From an uncultured Christensenellaceae bacterium (lineage in GTDB: Bacteria > Bacillota > Clostridia > Christensenellales > Borkfalkiaceae), in NCBI GenBank assembly GCA_910586675.1, contig CAJUJO010000003.1, positions 38,721 through 102,720 on the forward strand: a stretch of DNA of 64,000 nucleotides. The letters are read 5' to 3'. The translations under genes were made by a program, and so were the position numbers. Shown here one piece after another: positions 44,999 to 53,370 of the stretch. Within the stretch, counting starts at the first letter, position 1, and every line of letters starts with the position of its first letter. A model generated the notes under the pieces. The model was given only the letters and a program-made list of their open reading frames with translations. It ran no database searches and was not told the DNA's origin.

Positions 44999-46353
44999 GA
45001 CTGTAAAATATCCTCTAAGCCGAGTATCTGTTTTCCGGAAGAAATTACGATCAAATCGTCGTTGTGTTCCAGCTCGAAGGAGCCGCTCGGAATGGAAGCG
45101 GTTTTACCGCGGATAACGGCGGCAAGAAGCACGCCTTTGCGAAGTTGGAGCTCCATGAGTTTTTTTCCTACAAAGCGCTCGTCGGAATTGATATTGAAAA
45201 GAAGCGCTTCCACTTTTTCGCCCGCAATTTTATAAAGCGCTTTTACAGCGCAGTTTTCCTGAACGTCTACCGCACGCAGATAACGCGCAAGCTCGGCGGC
45301 CGTAAGACGGTAAGGAGAAACGACGGTATCAATTTGAATAGATTCCAAAATTCCGCGATAGGAATCGCCGTGCAGTACGGTGATCGTCTTTTCCACCTTC
45401 TTTTCCCGCGCGAACAGAGAAGTTACGATATTGTTTTCATCGTATGCCGACATGCAAACAACTGCGTCGGTGCCCTCGATTCCCTCGTTTTCCAATACGT
45501 CACGATTGGTATAATCCCCGCAAATGACCTGCGTTTTTTCTAATCCACTCTTGATTTCCACACACTTGTCGTAAGAATTGCTGATGATTTTTACTGAAAA
45601 ACCGCTCTCTTCCAATTCCCGAGCAAGATAAAACGCCATTCGGCCGCCGCCGAGGATCATCACCGACTGCGCTTTATGTTTGAGCAGCCCGAACGTGCGG
45701 AAAAACGTCCGCATTTCCGAATGCTTTGCGCAGGCGCTGAGCACGTCTCCCGCGCGCAGCACCACGTTTCCGTCCGGAACAATGATGCCGCCGTCCCGCT
45801 CGATTGCGACGATCAGCACGGGTACGGTTAGTTTTTTGCGCACCTCCGCGAGAGACAAGCCCGCCAGCTTACAATCGGGCGGAAGTTTGAATTCCACGAT
45901 ATCGACTTTACCGCCCGAAAAGCTGTTGACTTTTAACGCTGCGGGGAAACGAAGGATCCGTAAAATCTCGTGCGCCGCGGACTCTTCCGGATTAACAAGC
46001 AAACTAATTCCAAGCTTTCCGCGCATAAACTCGAACTGTGAAAAATATTCAGGGTCGCGCACGCGTGCGACGACGTGTTTCGCGCCCAATACGCGCGCGA
46101 CCATACAACATAAAATATTATTTGCGTCCTGCGGTGTTACGGCTATCAGCATATCGCATCGTTCTATGCCGGCTTCTTTTAGATTGTCGGCGATACAGCC
46201 GTTTCCGCAAATTCCCTGAATATCAAACTTATTTACACATTCCTGTAAAGTTTCGGAATTTTCTTCGATAGCTACGATCGCGTGCCCTTCCTTACAGAGT
46301 TCTTCCGTAAGCGTCGTACCGACCCGCCCCATACCGACGATAATAACTTTCAT
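44995..46353 (-). CDS. trkA: Trk system potassium uptake protein TrkA
   Basis: The 452-residue product has two RCK_N plus RCK_C units: first Rossmann VIIVGMGRVGTTL at the N terminus, second VMILGGGRMAFYLA near 232, each followed by a TrkA-C domain. It binds NAD(H) or nucleotides and gates TrkH on the inner face of the membrane. It lies 35 bases after the G3E GTPase gene, so potassium uptake and metal chaperones may be co-expressed. Confidence 0.94.
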   Translation of the reverse strand: MKVIIVGMGRVGTTLTEELCKEGHAIVAIEENSETLQECVNKFDIQGICGNGCIADNLKEAGIERCDMLIAVTPQDANNILCCMVARVLGAKHVVARVRDPEYFSQFEFMRGKLGISLLVNPEESAAHEILRILRFPAALKVNSFSGGKVDIVEFKLPPDCKLAGLSLAEVRKKLTVPVLIVAIERDGGIIVPDGNVVLRAGDVLSACAKHSEMRTFFRTFGLLKHKAQSVMILGGGRMAFYLARELEESGFSVKIISNSYDKCVEIKSGLEKTQVICGDYTNRDVLENEGIEGTDAVVCMSAYDENNIVTSLFAREKKVEKTITVLHGDSYRGILESIQIDTVVSPYRLTAAELARYLRAVDVQENCAVKALYKIAGEKVEALLFNINSDERFVGKKLMELQLRKGVLLAAVIRGKTASIPSGSFELEHNDDLIVISSGKQILGLEDILQS

Positions 46354-46388
46354 AATTCGCCGCGTTCTCCTTTCGCATTGTCAGAATA

Positions 46389-47333
46389 TCAATAAAAGGT
46401 CGCAAGTTCTTGTTCGGGCGGCTCGCAATAATCGAGAGCAGACACCTTCAAAACGGGACCTTCCTGCCCGTAAATTTTATGGTATTCAACATCGATCCTC
46501 GCGGTTATGCGCACCCAATCCCGCGTTTTTAAGGGAAGCACAGAGGCATGCAGGCAGACAAGACCGCTGTATGCGATATCTGCTTCGCAACAGGTCATAA
46601 TATGTCTGCCGACGACGATCGTCCCCTCTTTCAATCTCTTATCAACGGCGACCAGCCCCTTAAACTTTACCATTTTTCCGTTATATTTGCTAAAATCCTC
46701 CATCAAATCACGGTAAAAAAAGGCGTAATCTCTGTCCTCGATTTCAATCATTTTTGCGTTCACGTCGTAAGGAAGTTCGTCCGAAATATCGTCGTATACT
46801 GCTTTCCCGTCCGAATACTCAAAGACGATATCGGGGCGGCGCGAACAGCCGCGGACGATTTTATGAAATTCCTCTTTGGATAACCTATCGTCGAATCGAT
46901 TAAATACAACCAAATCGGCATACTGAATCTTATCGTATACCAACTGCCGCATATTAGCGTTATAGCTGAGAAAAGTTCCCGCCTCAAAAAACGTCATAAT
47001 CTGCGCGGGCATCCAGTTTTCGGGCATGGCGTCAAAAAGAGATTGCACGGATAACATGCCGTTATATTCTACTGCGACGCGCTCGACCCGATATTTCTTT
47101 GCCATGCTTAAAAGATTCGCCGGCGTAATATCCTTTTCCGAAAGGTATGCGACATCATAGTCTTTTACCGCAAAACGGGAAACGTCGTACTCCTCCTCTC
47201 CCTCTTCGCAAACAAGGAGCAAAGTCCGTTCGCCCGAATCAAAACGATCGTCCTCAAGCGTTTCCTGAATAAATTTCGTTTTTCCCGATTCCAAAAAACC
47301 CAGGAAGAGAAAAACGGGAATTTCTTTTGCCAT
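46389..47333 (-). CDS. G3E GTPase fused to a YcgQ/DUF1980-like C-terminal domain
   Basis: The 314-residue product has a CobW-type P-loop near the N terminus (GFLESGKT, residues 12-19) and a GTPase core with NRFDD in place of NKxD. The CxCC metal motif of the typical CobW family is absent. The C-terminal part (about 205-312) resembles the YcgQ/TIGR03943 (DUF1980) C-terminal domain, with VGRHIMTCCEADIAYSG and DWVRITARIDV. YcgQ proteins are linked with metal, especially zinc, stress genes. The ATG 47333 follows the cobW stop by 2 bases. A role in metal delivery with its neighbour is inference. Confidence 0.75.
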   Translation of the reverse strand: MAKEIPVFLFLGFLESGKTKFIQETLEDDRFDSGERTLLLVCEEGEEEYDVSRFAVKDYDVAYLSEKDITPANLLSMAKKYRVERVAVEYNGMLSVQSLFDAMPENWMPAQIMTFFEAGTFLSYNANMRQLVYDKIQYADLVVFNRFDDRLSKEEFHKIVRGCSRRPDIVFEYSDGKAVYDDISDELPYDVNAKMIEIEDRDYAFFYRDLMEDFSKYNGKMVKFKGLVAVDKRLKEGTIVVGRHIMTCCEADIAYSGLVCLHASVLPLKTRDWVRITARIDVEYHKIYGQEGPVLKVSALDYCEPPEQELATFY

Positions 47334-47335
47334 AA

Positions 47336-48394
47336 TCAACCTAAAAATAAATTCTTTAATTTTTCTTCATCGAGCTTGCAGCCAATCACGCACAGCCTGC
47401 CCGTTACCGCAGGCCTACCCGTACGGATATCGATCTCTTCGGGTACATAATCAAAATAAATCCATTCGCCGCCCCCGTCGACAATGCCTTTCGCACGGAG
47501 CACCTGTCCGTATTCTCCATTGGACAGTTTCCCGAGCGCCGCGCGCAATGCGTCCGCCGAAAATTTCTGCGCGGTTTCCGTTCCCCAACTGGTAAACACA
47601 TCATCCGCATGATGATGCCTGTGTTCATGGCAGCATTCGCCGTCGTGACGGTGTTCGTGCTCATGTTCGTGGCAGCATTCGCCGTCATGACGGTGGTCGT
47701 GCCCATGTTCGTGGCAGCATTCGCCGTCATGATGATGTTCGTGCCCATGTTCGTGCCGACTGCAGTGCACTTCCTCTTCGAGCCGCTCCATGTCGTGCGA
47801 TAAACTGTCCGTTTGCTGCATCGCATCCAAAATTTCCCCGCCCGAAAGCATATCCCAATCGGTCGTTACGATACACGCGCTCGAATGCTCTTTCAGCAGA
47901 CGGACGGCTTCTTCCGTTTTTTCTCCCGCCGTCTGCGTATGAGAAAGAACGATGCAACTAGCATTTTCCACCTGATCGAGGAAAAACTCGCCGAAGTTTT
48001 TCAAATACAGTTTACACTTCTTCGCATCGACCACCGTACAGAAAGCGTTCAAACGGGCATTCGGTAAATCGGCGCTGCGCACCGCTTTGATAACGTCGGA
48101 AAGTTTTCCCACGCCAGAAGGCTCGATAATGATGCGATCGGGAGAAAATTTTACCGCGACTTCTTTGAGTGCTTCGGCAAAATCTCCGACGAGAGAACAA
48201 CAGATGCAACCCGAATTCATTTCGGTAATCTCGATTCCCGCATCTTTTAAGAAACCGCCGTCTACCCCGATTTCCCCGAACTCGTTTTCAATCAGAACGA
48301 CCTTCTCGTCCTTATAAGATTCCCGAATTAGTTTTTTGATGAGCGTCGTCTTACCCGCGCCCAAAAAACCGGAAAAGATATCGATTTTAATCAT
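47336..48394 (-). CDS. CobW/ZNG1-family G3E GTPase with His-rich repeat
   Basis: The 352-residue product is a metal chaperone GTPase: P-loop GFLGAGKT (9-16), metal motif SGCICCSL (Cys63, 65, 66), and a CobW C-terminal domain. Between the domains (about 212-262) lie three near-identical 14-residue repeats rich in His and Cys (HRHDGECCHEH), a likely zinc or nickel reservoir. AGGTGAT precedes the ATG. It follows the M29 peptidase by 25 bases and is followed closely by a second G3E GTPase. No Zur box was recognised. Confidence 0.9.
   Translation of the reverse strand: MIKIDIFSGFLGAGKTTLIKKLIRESYKDEKVVLIENEFGEIGVDGGFLKDAGIEITEMNSGCICCSLVGDFAEALKEVAVKFSPDRIIIEPSGVGKLSDVIKAVRSADLPNARLNAFCTVVDAKKCKLYLKNFGEFFLDQVENASCIVLSHTQTAGEKTEEAVRLLKEHSSACIVTTDWDMLSGGEILDAMQQTDSLSHDMERLEEEVHCSRHEHGHEHHHDGECCHEHGHDHRHDGECCHEHEHEHRHDGECCHEHRHHHADDVFTSWGTETAQKFSADALRAALGKLSNGEYGQVLRAKGIVDGGGEWIYFDYVPEEIDIRTGRPAVTGRLCVIGCKLDEEKLKNLFLG
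47617..47756 (-). repeat. 42-base tandem repeat encoding His-Cys repeats
   Basis: GGCAGCATTCGCCGTC recurs at about 47629, 47671 and 47713, spaced 42 bases (14 codons). The repeats keep the reading frame of the CobW gene. Confidence 0.85.
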
Positions 48395-48419
48395 TTTATC
48401 ACCTCGCGCTCAACTCTTT

Positions 48420-49646
48420 TCAGAACGCCCAATTTCCGTTTTTGAAAATCTGAACGCGTTCCCCGCTCTTCGTAACGCCCACGATATCGAGATCTTTGCT
48501 ACCGATCATGAAATCGACGTGGATTACGCTGTCGTTTATTCCCTTCTGCGTAAGCTGTTCCTTCGTATATCCCTCGTACCCCTTCACGCAGTTGGTAAAC
48601 CCGTGTCCGAGCGCTAAATGGCAGCTCGCGTTTTCATCGAAAAGCGTATTGTAAAACAGAATCCCCGAATTATTGATGGGCGAATCGTAAGGAATCAGCG
48701 CAACTTCGCCAAGCATTGCGGCTCCCTCGTCCATACCGATCATTTTTTCCAAAAGTTCTTTATTCTTTTCCGCTTTTACTTCCACGGCACGACCGTTTTC
48801 AAAACGGATAGAGAAATTTTCGATCAGCTCGCCCTGATAGGAAAGCGGCTTCGTGGAATACACGACGCCTTCCGCCGCGCCCGCTTTAGGAGAAGTGAAA
48901 ATTTCCTCGGAAGGAATATTCGGATTAAAATATCTTCCGTTCAAGTCCTCTTCGCCGCCTCCCATAAACACTGCATCGGGCAAAAGTCCGACTGTGAAAT
49001 CGGTGCCGTTGGATGAATGGTATTCGAGCGAAACAAGCCCCAAACGGTTGAGATGGTCGCAGCGCTTTGCGATTTCGTCGTTATGGCGCGCCCATTCTCG
49101 CACGGGATCGGCGCCCGATGCGCGGGAAGCCTCTACAATAGCGTCCCAGAGTTTTTCGACCGCGCGCGGCACGGAGAGCGACGGAAATACCTTTTTCGCC
49201 CAATTCTTACCAGGCACCGCGGCGATACACCACTGATAGCGGTTTTCCATTGCGTCACGGTAGGGCTTTATCACCTTCATTCGATTTGTACGAACGTTTG
49301 TGAATTTATTTTGATCCATTCCCTTCAATCCGTCAGGATCTTCCGATTCCAGATAAAGCATTGCGGGAAGTTCCTGTTTCTTGCATTCCAATTTTTCGAT
49401 CTCCCATTTGTCGAGTTTGGAAAGCGTTTCTTCCTTTTGGAATTTATAATGCAGCTGGGTAAGGGGCTGATGCGCAAACTCCACCGTTACTTTTCCCGCG
49501 CCTGCACGGTACAGCTCTTCCACGACCATTTCGACGAATTCGGGTTGATCGAGCTCCGCCTGCACGATGACCCACTGCCCTTTTTTTACGTTTATCCCCG
49601 TTTTGGCGAGCAGTTTGGCATATCTGCGCATTTGTAATTTATTCAT
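48420..49646 (-). CDS. Aminopeptidase, M29 family
   Basis: The 408-residue product matches the M29 (AmpS/PepS, thermophilic aminopeptidase) family: opening with RRYAKLLAKTGINVKKGQWV, ligand regions GVVYSTKPLSYQGELIENF and LALGHGFTNC, and the C-terminal DSVIHVDFMIGSKDLDI. It removes N-terminal residues from peptides using two metal ions in the cytosol. GGAGG precedes ATG 49646, and its promoter carries a dyad over the -35. It heads the line M29-cobW-G3E-trkA-trkH. Confidence 0.9.
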   Translation of the reverse strand: MNKLQMRRYAKLLAKTGINVKKGQWVIVQAELDQPEFVEMVVEELYRAGAGKVTVEFAHQPLTQLHYKFQKEETLSKLDKWEIEKLECKKQELPAMLYLESEDPDGLKGMDQNKFTNVRTNRMKVIKPYRDAMENRYQWCIAAVPGKNWAKKVFPSLSVPRAVEKLWDAIVEASRASGADPVREWARHNDEIAKRCDHLNRLGLVSLEYHSSNGTDFTVGLLPDAVFMGGGEEDLNGRYFNPNIPSEEIFTSPKAGAAEGVVYSTKPLSYQGELIENFSIRFENGRAVEVKAEKNKELLEKMIGMDEGAAMLGEVALIPYDSPINNSGILFYNTLFDENASCHLALGHGFTNCVKGYEGYTKEQLTQKGINDSVIHVDFMIGSKDLDIVGVTKSGERVQIFKNGNWAF

Positions 49647-49681
49647 AAGTTACCTCCGATTTCCAAATTTTCCATTTCCCT

Positions 49682-49710
49682 ATTATACCCGATTATTGAC
49701 GATTCGTCAA
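49682..49710 (-). promoter_or_regulatory. M29 peptidase promoter with dyad over the -35
   Basis: Minus strand TTGACG (49710-49705), 17-base spacer, TATAAT (49687-49682). TTGACGA-T-TCGTCAA (49696-49710) is a perfect 7-base dyad covering the -35. Confidence 0.75.
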
Positions 49711-49749
49711 ACTTTTTTTCGTAAAAGAAAATATTGTCTTATTCAATCA

Positions 49750-49774
49750 AAAAGCGCGGAAAACCCGCGCTTTT
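49750..49774 (-). terminator. Terminator of nrdDG
   Basis: AAAAGCGCGG pairs with CCGCGCTTTT around a 5-base loop, followed on the minus strand by T. It is 7 bases after the nrdG stop. Confidence 0.85.
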
Positions 49775-49781
49775 CACTCCA

Positions 49782-50303
49782 TTATGTCATATATAGTACT
49801 ATGTTTCCCGCCTTCAACGTGCTTTTCACGTCAATAATTCGTTGATTGGACGAACCTCTGAAGTTGAGCCTGATGTCCTTTAACTCCTCTATGAATCTAC
49901 CATCCACGAGTACGTCGATCAAAGAAATCATTTCCCGCGTCGCTTCGCACTCGGCTTGCGGCTCTTCCAGTCCGCCGTCGGAAAAAGTATAGCCGGTATA
50001 ACACCAAATATTCTTATCCGGAAATCGTGCCTTTACCTTTTTTATAAACGGCAAAAGCGCCCTTTGGTTGCTCGGCTCGAACGGATCGCCTCCGAGAAGC
50101 GTCAAGCCCGAAATATAGGACGGGGAAAGCGCCTGCAAAAGCATTTCCTCCGTTTCTTCGGAAAATGGCTTGCCGTAAGAAAAATCCCAAGCAATTTTAT
50201 TAAAGCAATTTTTACAGCCGCGCGTACAACCGGAAACGAAGAGGGAAACGCGAACCCCCTCTCCATTGGCAATATCCGCAGTCTTGATTTCCGCGTAATT
50301 CAT
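49782..50303 (-). CDS. nrdG: Anaerobic ribonucleotide reductase activating protein
   Basis: A radical SAM enzyme that makes the glycyl radical in NrdD. The 173-residue product has the cluster motif CTRGCKNCFN (CxxxCxxC), TLLGGDPFE, and WCYTGYTF. The start overlaps the nrdD stop by 1 base. Confidence 0.94.
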   Translation of the reverse strand: MNYAEIKTADIANGEGVRVSLFVSGCTRGCKNCFNKIAWDFSYGKPFSEETEEMLLQALSPSYISGLTLLGGDPFEPSNQRALLPFIKKVKARFPDKNIWCYTGYTFSDGGLEEPQAECEATREMISLIDVLVDGRFIEELKDIRLNFRGSSNQRIIDVKSTLKAGNIVLYMT

Positions 50304-52474
50304 TATAAGTGGAGAACCCTGTCCTTGATTTCCTGCGTTCTACCCTGATTCCAGAACTGCGTTCCGATATAACCGCACGTTCTGCGCGCCACGTTCATTT
50401 TCGCCTGATCGCGGTTGTGGCAATGCGGGCATTCCCAAAGAAGCTTTCCATCCTCTTCCACGATTTGAATTTCCCCGCCATAGCCGCATACCTGACAGAA
50501 ATCACTCTTTGTATTGAGCTCCGCATACATAATATTATCGTAAATATATTGCATGACGGAAAGCACGGCGGGAATATTGTTCTGCATATTGGGTACTTCC
50601 ACGTAGGAAATGGCACCGCCGGGCGAAAGCTGTTGGAATTCGCTTTCGAACTTCAATTTTGTAAAGGCATCTATCTTTTCACTCACGTGAACGTGGTAAC
50701 TGTTGGTGATATAATTTTTATCGGTAACGCCCGGAATGACGCCGAACCGCTGCTGCAAGCATTTTGAAAACTTATACGTCGTACTTTCAAGCGGGGTGCC
50801 GTAAAGAGAGAAGTCGATATTTTCCTGCGCCTTCCATTCCTTGCATTTATCGTTCATATGTTGCATGACGGAGAGTGCGAACGGCTTGGCTTCCGCGTCC
50901 GTATGAGATTTTCCCGTCATATATTTAGTGCACTCGTAAAGCCCCGCATAACCGAGCGAAATGGTGGAATAGCCGCCGTACAGAAGCTTATCGATGGGCT
51001 CCCCCTTATCTAACCGCGCAAGCGCACCGTACTGCCAAAGAATGGGTGCCGCGTCGGAGAGCGTGCCTTTTAAGCGATTATGGCGATACATCAGCGCCCG
51101 ATAGCATAAATCAAGCCGTTCATCGAAGATTGTCCAGAATTTTTTCTCGTCGCCGCCCGAAGAAAGCGCCACATCGACAAGGTTAATGGTTACGACCCCC
51201 TGATTGAACCGTCCATAATATTTAGGTTTCCCGTTTTCGTCGACGTAAGGAGTTAAGAAGCTTCTGCATCCCATGCAGGTATAGCAGTGCCCCTCTCCGT
51301 TTTTATCGATTTTGTATTCGAGCATCTTTTTCTCGGAAATATAGTCGGGAACCATACGTTTTGCGGTGCATTTCGCTGCAAGCTCGGTCAAATGCCAGTA
51401 GGGCGTGCCCTCGCGCACGTTATCTTCTTCGAGCACGTAGATGAGTTTTGGGAACGCGGGCGTAACCCATACGCCCGATTCGTTCTTTACGCCCTGGATG
51501 CGCTGTTTCAGCGTTTCTTCGATGATGAGCGCCAAGTCGTTCTTTTCCCGTTCGCTGCGCGCCTCACCGAGGTACATGAACACCGTTACGAACGGCGCCT
51601 GTCCGTTGGTCGTCAACAAGGTTACAACCTGATATTGAATGGTCTGAATTCCCTTTCCGATCTCGTCGCGAAGGCGCTTTTCTGCCACCTTTGCAATCTG
51701 CTTTTCGTCGGTAATTCCGACTTCGGCAAGCTCCTCTGCCACCTCTTTTCTTATCTTCTTACGGCTGATATCGACAAACGGCGCAAGGTGCGTCAAAGAA
51801 ATACTCTGTCCGCCGTACTGATTGGAGGCAACCTGCGCGATGATTTGCGTCGCAATATTGCACGCCGTGGAAAAGCTGTGCGGTTTTTCGATAAAGGTAC
51901 CGGAAATGACCGTTCCGTTTTGCAACATATCTTCAAGGTTCACGAGGTCGCAATTGTGCATGTGCTGCGCAAAATAGTCCGCGTCGTGGAAATGAATGAG
52001 CCCTTCATCGTGCGCTTCTACAATTTCACGGGGCAAAAGAATTCTGCGCGTTAAATCCTTACTGACCTCCCCCGCCATATAATCTCGCTGAACAGAATTA
52101 ACGGTGGGATTTTTGTTGGAATTTTCCTGCTTTACTTCCTCGTTGTTGCATTCGATGAGCGTAAGGATCTGCGCATCCGTCGTATTGGATTTTCTGATAA
52201 GCGCGCGGTTATAGCGGTAAGTGATATACTTACGCGCGACGGCGAACGCCTTCTGATCCATGATTTGATTTTCCACAAAGTCCTGAATTTCTTCCACGTT
52301 TACGGCGCGGTTCAAATCGCGCGAAAGCGCAACGACTTTATTGACGATGCGGGAAATCTGTTCTTCGGTAAGACGGTTATCCTCGCTTACTTCATTATTG
52401 GCCTTGTGAATTGCATTTACGATTTTCTCTACATCGAAGGAAACCTCGGTACCGTTTCGTTTAATAATTTTCAT
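50303..52474 (-). CDS. nrdD: Anaerobic ribonucleoside-triphosphate reductase (class III)
   Basis: This oxygen-sensitive enzyme makes deoxyribonucleotides under anaerobiosis. The 723-residue product has an N-terminal ATP-cone (residues 1-90), the 10-strand barrel (HSFSTACNIATQI; HLAPFVDISR), a C-terminal four-cysteine zinc site (CQVCGYGG and CPHCH), and the glycyl radical loop RRTCGYIG. ATG 52474 has AGGAGAG upstream; a longer frame to 52594 would cover the promoter and boxes, so it is rejected. Confidence 0.96.
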   Translation of the reverse strand: MKIIKRNGTEVSFDVEKIVNAIHKANNEVSEDNRLTEEQISRIVNKVVALSRDLNRAVNVEEIQDFVENQIMDQKAFAVARKYITYRYNRALIRKSNTTDAQILTLIECNNEEVKQENSNKNPTVNSVQRDYMAGEVSKDLTRRILLPREIVEAHDEGLIHFHDADYFAQHMHNCDLVNLEDMLQNGTVISGTFIEKPHSFSTACNIATQIIAQVASNQYGGQSISLTHLAPFVDISRKKIRKEVAEELAEVGITDEKQIAKVAEKRLRDEIGKGIQTIQYQVVTLLTTNGQAPFVTVFMYLGEARSEREKNDLALIIEETLKQRIQGVKNESGVWVTPAFPKLIYVLEEDNVREGTPYWHLTELAAKCTAKRMVPDYISEKKMLEYKIDKNGEGHCYTCMGCRSFLTPYVDENGKPKYYGRFNQGVVTINLVDVALSSGGDEKKFWTIFDERLDLCYRALMYRHNRLKGTLSDAAPILWQYGALARLDKGEPIDKLLYGGYSTISLGYAGLYECTKYMTGKSHTDAEAKPFALSVMQHMNDKCKEWKAQENIDFSLYGTPLESTTYKFSKCLQQRFGVIPGVTDKNYITNSYHVHVSEKIDAFTKLKFESEFQQLSPGGAISYVEVPNMQNNIPAVLSVMQYIYDNIMYAELNTKSDFCQVCGYGGEIQIVEEDGKLLWECPHCHNRDQAKMNVARRTCGYIGTQFWNQGRTQEIKDRVLHL

Positions 52475-52553
52475 ATCGCTCTCTCCTGTGTTAAATTGCT
52501 CGCCCCTCTTAGCTATAAAAGAAAGACATCCTCCCCGTAAGGAGAACGCCTCT

Positions 52554-52582
52554 ACTATAACCCAAATAAATCGGTTTGTCAA
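52554..52582 (-). promoter_or_regulatory. Sigma-A promoter of nrdDG
   Basis: Minus strand TTGACA (52582-52577), 17-base spacer, TATAGT (52559-52554), with an 80-base leader containing a short CTCC/GGAG hairpin. Confidence 0.85.
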
Positions 52583-52589
52583 CTGTTTG

Positions 52590-52607
52590 ACCACAATATT
52601 TAGTTTG
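52590..52607. promoter_or_regulatory. NrdR box 1 (degenerate)
   Basis: ACCACAATATTTAGTTTG, half of the NrdR palindrome is kept. It lies 7 bases upstream of the -35. Confidence 0.7.
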
Positions 52608-52621
52608 AATTTTTTTACTCA

Positions 52622-52639
52622 ACCACAATATATTGTGGT
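52622..52639. promoter_or_regulatory. NrdR box 2
   Basis: ACCACAATATATTGTGGT, a perfect 18-base palindrome fitting the NrdR consensus. Its spacing to box 1 is 32 bases, three helical turns, as usual for NrdR box pairs. Confidence 0.85.
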
Positions 52640-52702
52640 TGAGGCGACTTTTCCTCTGTGAAACAACGAGCGCAAACGTTACACGGAAAAGGACGTTTGT
52701 TT

Positions 52703-53368
52703 TTACATCAAGGCGACGCCGTTTATCACGAGCGAAAAACGGCAGGAAAGAAATTCGGCGGCGCGACGACAGAGCTGCATCCGCCCAAAATATATTTCAA
52801 AATAATCCATAACGGAACAAATATCCGTATCGATCTCGATATTCAGCGTTATTTTTTGCTGTTCCCGCTCGGTCGTAAGAAAGGAGCGCTCGGCGGCAAG
52901 ATTGACCCTGTCGTGAATGTTGGCGCGATGAACGTTATCGATATACTTTTTCACGCGACTTTTGTGAACGTCCGCTTTATCTGCAATAATGAGCGCGGAT
53001 GAGATATCCGAAACGGGTAAACCGTACTGTTCGTCGTGATTGCCGATCGCCATCATGACTTCCGCCGCTTCCAAAGGAGAAAGCCCCAACCGCGTGAGAA
53101 TCTTATAGGCGAGAATCGCGCCGCTCTGCGCGTGATCTTTTCTGTTGATGCAATTGCCGATATCGTGCAGATAGCCGGCTATTTCGGCGAGGCGAACGCG
53201 ATCTTCCTCTTTGCCGAGAGACCGCAGAATTTCGCCCGACCATTTGCTTACGATGCCCGAATGTCTGCGCGAGTGTTCGGTAAAACCGAGCGCCTCGATT
53301 TGGCGCTCGGAGGTCGTCATAATTGCTTCCACTTCTTTGTCCGACTTCAAAGCCGCCAAGTCAAGCAT
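52703..53368 (-). CDS. HD-domain phosphohydrolase
   Basis: The 221-residue product has an HD fold: His in EHSRRHSG, the HD pair in YLHDIGNC, and further His/Asp in NHDEQYG and IIADKADVHKSRV. It likely hydrolyses a phosphate ester or nucleotide; the substrate is unknown. It begins 2 bases after the fruK-like stop, so it is co-transcribed. Confidence 0.85.
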   Translation of the reverse strand: MLDLAALKSDKEVEAIMTTSERQIEALGFTEHSRRHSGIVSKWSGEILRSLGKEEDRVRLAEIAGYLHDIGNCINRKDHAQSGAILAYKILTRLGLSPLEAAEVMMAIGNHDEQYGLPVSDISSALIIADKADVHKSRVKKYIDNVHRANIHDRVNLAAERSFLTTEREQQKITLNIEIDTDICSVMDYFEIYFGRMQLCRRAAEFLSCRFSLVINGVALM

Positions 53369-53370
53369 AC

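Noticed and set aside
47600..47770. Tandem spaced repeats suggesting a CRISPR array
   Set aside because: The 42-base units are contiguous, in frame, and encode a His/Cys repeat; there are no spacers. No CRISPR array was seen elsewhere.
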